Source: Paraburkholderia rhizosphaerae (lineage in GTDB: Bacteria; Pseudomonadota; Gammaproteobacteria; Burkholderiales; Burkholderiaceae). Taken from it: a stretch of DNA of 64,000 bases. A program made the position numbers and the translations under genes. This document shows, in pieces, positions 62,411 through 64,000 of the stretch. The stretch spans positions 310,001 through 374,000 of the forward strand of contig NZ_SORE01000001.1 in assembly GCF_004366595.1 (NCBI RefSeq). The letters run 5' to 3'. Within the stretch, counting starts at the first letter, position 1. Each line of letters begins with the position of its first letter. The notes under the pieces were generated by a model, which was given only the letters and a program-made list of their open reading frames with translations, had not been told where the DNA came from and ran no database searches.

Positions 62411-62757
62411 GCTTTGACGTTTTCCGGTGGCCGGCCAATTACCGCTTTCCCATTGCGTACGAGGATCGGGCGTTGCAGCAGGATTGGATGTTTGACAATC
62501 GCCTCATATAGCTGATTGTCGTCCATGTCGTCCGCTCCAAGGTCTAGCTGTTTGTACTCGGGCTCGGTGTCGCGCATCATTTCCCGCACCGAGCAACCCA
62601 GCATACGGTTCAGTTCCTTTAATAGCGCAACCGTCAGCGGCTCGCGCAGGTACTCCACGATCTTGACCGGATCGTTAGTGACGTTGAAGGTCGTGTCGAC
62701 GAGTTCGCATGCGCCCCTCGATTTCGAGCAGCGGGGGTTGTGGTAGATCGTGATCAT
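62395..62757 (-). CDS. arsC: ArsC-family reductase (glutaredoxin-dependent arsenate-reductase fold)
   Basis: 120 residues from the ATG at 62757. ITIYHNPRCSKSRGACEL contains the catalytic Cys and the NPRCSKSR motif of E. coli-type ArsC; the C-terminal RPILVRNGKAVIGRPPENV holds the conserved RPI and GRP residues. No arsR, arsB or acr3 nearby, so an arsenic role is not shown by context. Confidence 0.92.
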   Translation of the reverse strand: MITIYHNPRCSKSRGACELVDTTFNVTNDPVKIVEYLREPLTVALLKELNRMLGCSVREMMRDTEPEYKQLDLGADDMDDNQLYEAIVKHPILLQRPILVRNGKAVIGRPPENVKALFDK

Positions 62758-62870
62758 CGGTGAGGCTCCTGGTGTCGATGGCCTGCGTCGTTGGTGTTCG
62801 GTCAGCAAGGCGGGACAGGGGGGAGATGTTGCGATTTTAGCGGCGTTACGCTTTGCGAGTCAGCGCAGGA

Positions 62871-62886
62871 CTTTATGCGCATAAAG
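62871..62886. other. parS: parS-like palindrome 1
   Basis: CTTTATGCGCATAAAG, a perfect 16-bp palindrome, 454 bp before parA. The 14-bp core matches, from memory, the chromosome-2 parS GTTTATGCGCATAAAC described for Burkholderia cenocepacia. Expected ParB-binding centromere site. Confidence 0.82.
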
Positions 62887-63220
62887 ACGCTCGCGCCTAA
62901 GCGTGAGCGCGGGGCGTAAAGCGGTTGTGGTCGGTGTTAAGGCTGTGCGGTTTAACGGTTTGGTCTATCGGCTCGCTCTATCGTCCACCTTCACACGTCT
63001 GCGCTTAGGACCTCGCGCTTAAGAAACGATCTTCCATTCTCTAGCGGCTATTAGCGGCGCTGTTCTCGACGCGTCGCCCATTTGACGCTTCCGGACTCGA
63101 CATCGACTAAAGCCTTTGGCACGACGATCCACTCCCACCACCTATCCCCTAGCTTTCGGCTCTGAATTCCGATCGCGCTCTAGTGAGCGTCAACGGCACG
63201 GCTATGCGAACACACCACTC

Positions 63221-63236
63221 CTTTATGCGCATAAAC
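63221..63236. other. parS: parS-like palindrome 2
   Basis: CTTTATGCGCATAAAC, 350 bp after the first copy and 104 bp before parA; the central 14 bp are perfectly palindromic. Same core as site 1. Placement next to parA suits autoregulation by ParB as well as segregation. Confidence 0.82.
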
Positions 63237-63339
63237 CTAGGCCAAATGGCCAATCTGTCGCAGTGTCACGACAAAACGCATTGAAACAAAAATACATCAA
63301 GGTAGAATTCAGCAGCGTCCAAAAACGGGGAGGTGGAGC

Positions 63340-64000
63340 TTGGCAGCTGAAATCATCGCAGTCACACAACAAAAGGGCGGTGTCGGAAAGAGCACGATCG
63401 CGATGCATCTCGGCGCCGCTTTTCATGAAAAGGGGAAACGCGTCCTCGTCGTCGATGCCGACGGACAGAACACGCTAGTTCACTGGGCCAGTGCCTCGTC
63501 CGATGGCGACGCCGGCATCCCGTTTCCGGTCGTCAACCTCTCCGAAGCCGGTGGACAGATCCATCGCGAGATCAAGAAGTTCATCGGCGACTATGACGTG
63601 ATCGTCGTCGACTGTCCGCCCTCAATTACCGAGAAGGTGTCCGGCGTCGTTTTGCTGGCCGCGACGGTGGCGGTTATTCCGACGTCGTCTTCACCTGCTG
63701 ACTACTGGTCCAGCGTCGGACTCGTCAAGCTGATCCAGCAAGCACAGGTGATGAACGAAGACCTACGTGCGGTATTCCTGCTGAACAAAACCGAAGAGAA
63801 ACGCATGCTCACCCGCGAACTCAAACGCGCGCTGGAGGAGCTTGGCTTCCCGCTACTCAAGACACAAATCCCTACCCGCGAGGCGTACAAGCAGGCCATG
63901 GCCCTTGGGCAAACGGTACTGCAAATGAACGATCGCGGAGCCAAACTCGCCAGCGTGGAAATCCGAGCGTGTGCTGACGAGATTGCCGCCCTGCTTCCCT
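63340..64000 (+). CDS. parA: ParA-family chromosome partitioning ATPase (partial)
   Basis: Runs off the window after 220 codons. Translation probably starts at the TTG at 63340 behind GGAGGTGGAG. Deviant Walker A KGGVGKST is in VTQQKGGVGKST; the Walker A' region has VDADGQNTLVHW and Walker B has VIVVDCPP. ParA moves ParB-parS complexes along the nucleoid. The small, DNA-binding-domain-free N terminus (type Ib-like) starts almost at the Walker box. parB, and possibly a replication initiator, are expected just beyond. Confidence 0.95.
   Translation, partial: MAAEIIAVTQQKGGVGKSTIAMHLGAAFHEKGKRVLVVDADGQNTLVHWASASSDGDAGIPFPVVNLSEAGGQIHREIKKFIGDYDVIVVDCPPSITEKVSGVVLLAATVAVIPTSSSPADYWSSVGLVKLIQQAQVMNEDLRAVFLLNKTEEKRMLTRELKRALEELGFPLLKTQIPTREAYKQAMALGQTVLQMNDRGAKLASVEIRACADEIAALLP

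Larger units (their letters stand above)
62758..63339. other. Replication/partition-like region upstream of parA
   Basis: 582 bp with no supported gene. It contains two near-identical parS-type palindromes and lies immediately upstream of parA. Sequence between them is of mixed composition; I see no clear iteron array or DnaA box here. Confidence 0.6.

Noticed and set aside
1..64000. tRNA, rRNA, CRISPR, insertion sequence or prophage elements
   Set aside because: No cloverleaf-like gene ends, repeat-spacer array, transposase or integrase sequence was noticed on either strand; a dedicated scan was not possible.

Overview
The window looks like Burkholderiaceae DNA, most likely Paraburkholderia, Caballeronia or Burkholderia. 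It is GC-rich and carries gene families typical of that group: a trimeric porin, DUF3562 and DUF3564 proteins, a rubrerythrin/Fe-S/DUF3501 operon and a full hopanoid locus. It ends inside a parA gene preceded by two TTTATGCGCATAAA palindromes. As I recall, this matches the parS of Burkholderia chromosome 2, so the window probably lies beside the origin of a secondary chromosome. No rRNA, tRNA, CRISPR array, insertion sequence or prophage was seen.

Layout. 1-8.1 kb: porin, AHSA1-type protein, Rieske oxygenase, a glycosyltransferase coupled to cytochrome b561, a LysR regulator and a glutathionyl-hydroquinone reductase. 8.1-14.3 kb: two translationally coupled paralogous giant proteins, called A (1148 aa) and B (921 aa) here. 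Each combines YopT-type (C58) cysteine-protease domains, a cholera-toxin-A-like ADP-ribosyltransferase domain and a shared unknown C-terminal half. 14.4-23.6 kb: housekeeping and stress genes (thioredoxin, DAHP synthase, exported hydrolase, rubrerythrin operon, exported nuclease, Mpo1-like protein). 23.8-28.0 kb: a second pair of paralogous, effector-like proteins (460 and 901 aa) of unknown function. 28.0-30.8 kb: RarD-type permease, EgtD-like methyltransferase and acylphosphatase.

31-51.7 kb is the hopanoid region. It holds hpnA, hpnB, a second ispH with hpnH, hpnM and hpnN with mlaA, and the overlapping hpnD-hpnE-shc-hpnG operon. Together these cover building squalene, cyclising it, extending the side chain and moving the lipid to the outer membrane. 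Interleaved are a lytic transglycosylase, and cstA/ybdD divergent from a Cache-type two-component pair. 51.9-56.7 kb is signalling: a CheY/CheC/PAS-GGDEF operon and a hybrid histidine kinase. 57-62.8 kb: a repeat-bearing stress protein with a His5 tail, an FMN reductase, a phased triplet of perfect DnaA boxes, an ECF sigma factor with a tiny zinc anti-sigma, a sulfonate-type binding protein and an ArsC-like protein. The end is the parS/parA region.

The strongest candidate for something undescribed is the A/B toxin-like pair. Its duplicated C58 modules have decayed in a complementary way: A keeps a C/H/D triad only in domain 1, B only in domain 2. The 460/901 aa pair is a second candidate. Neither pair has a Sec signal peptide, and no secretion apparatus is encoded in the window, so calling them effectors is inference.
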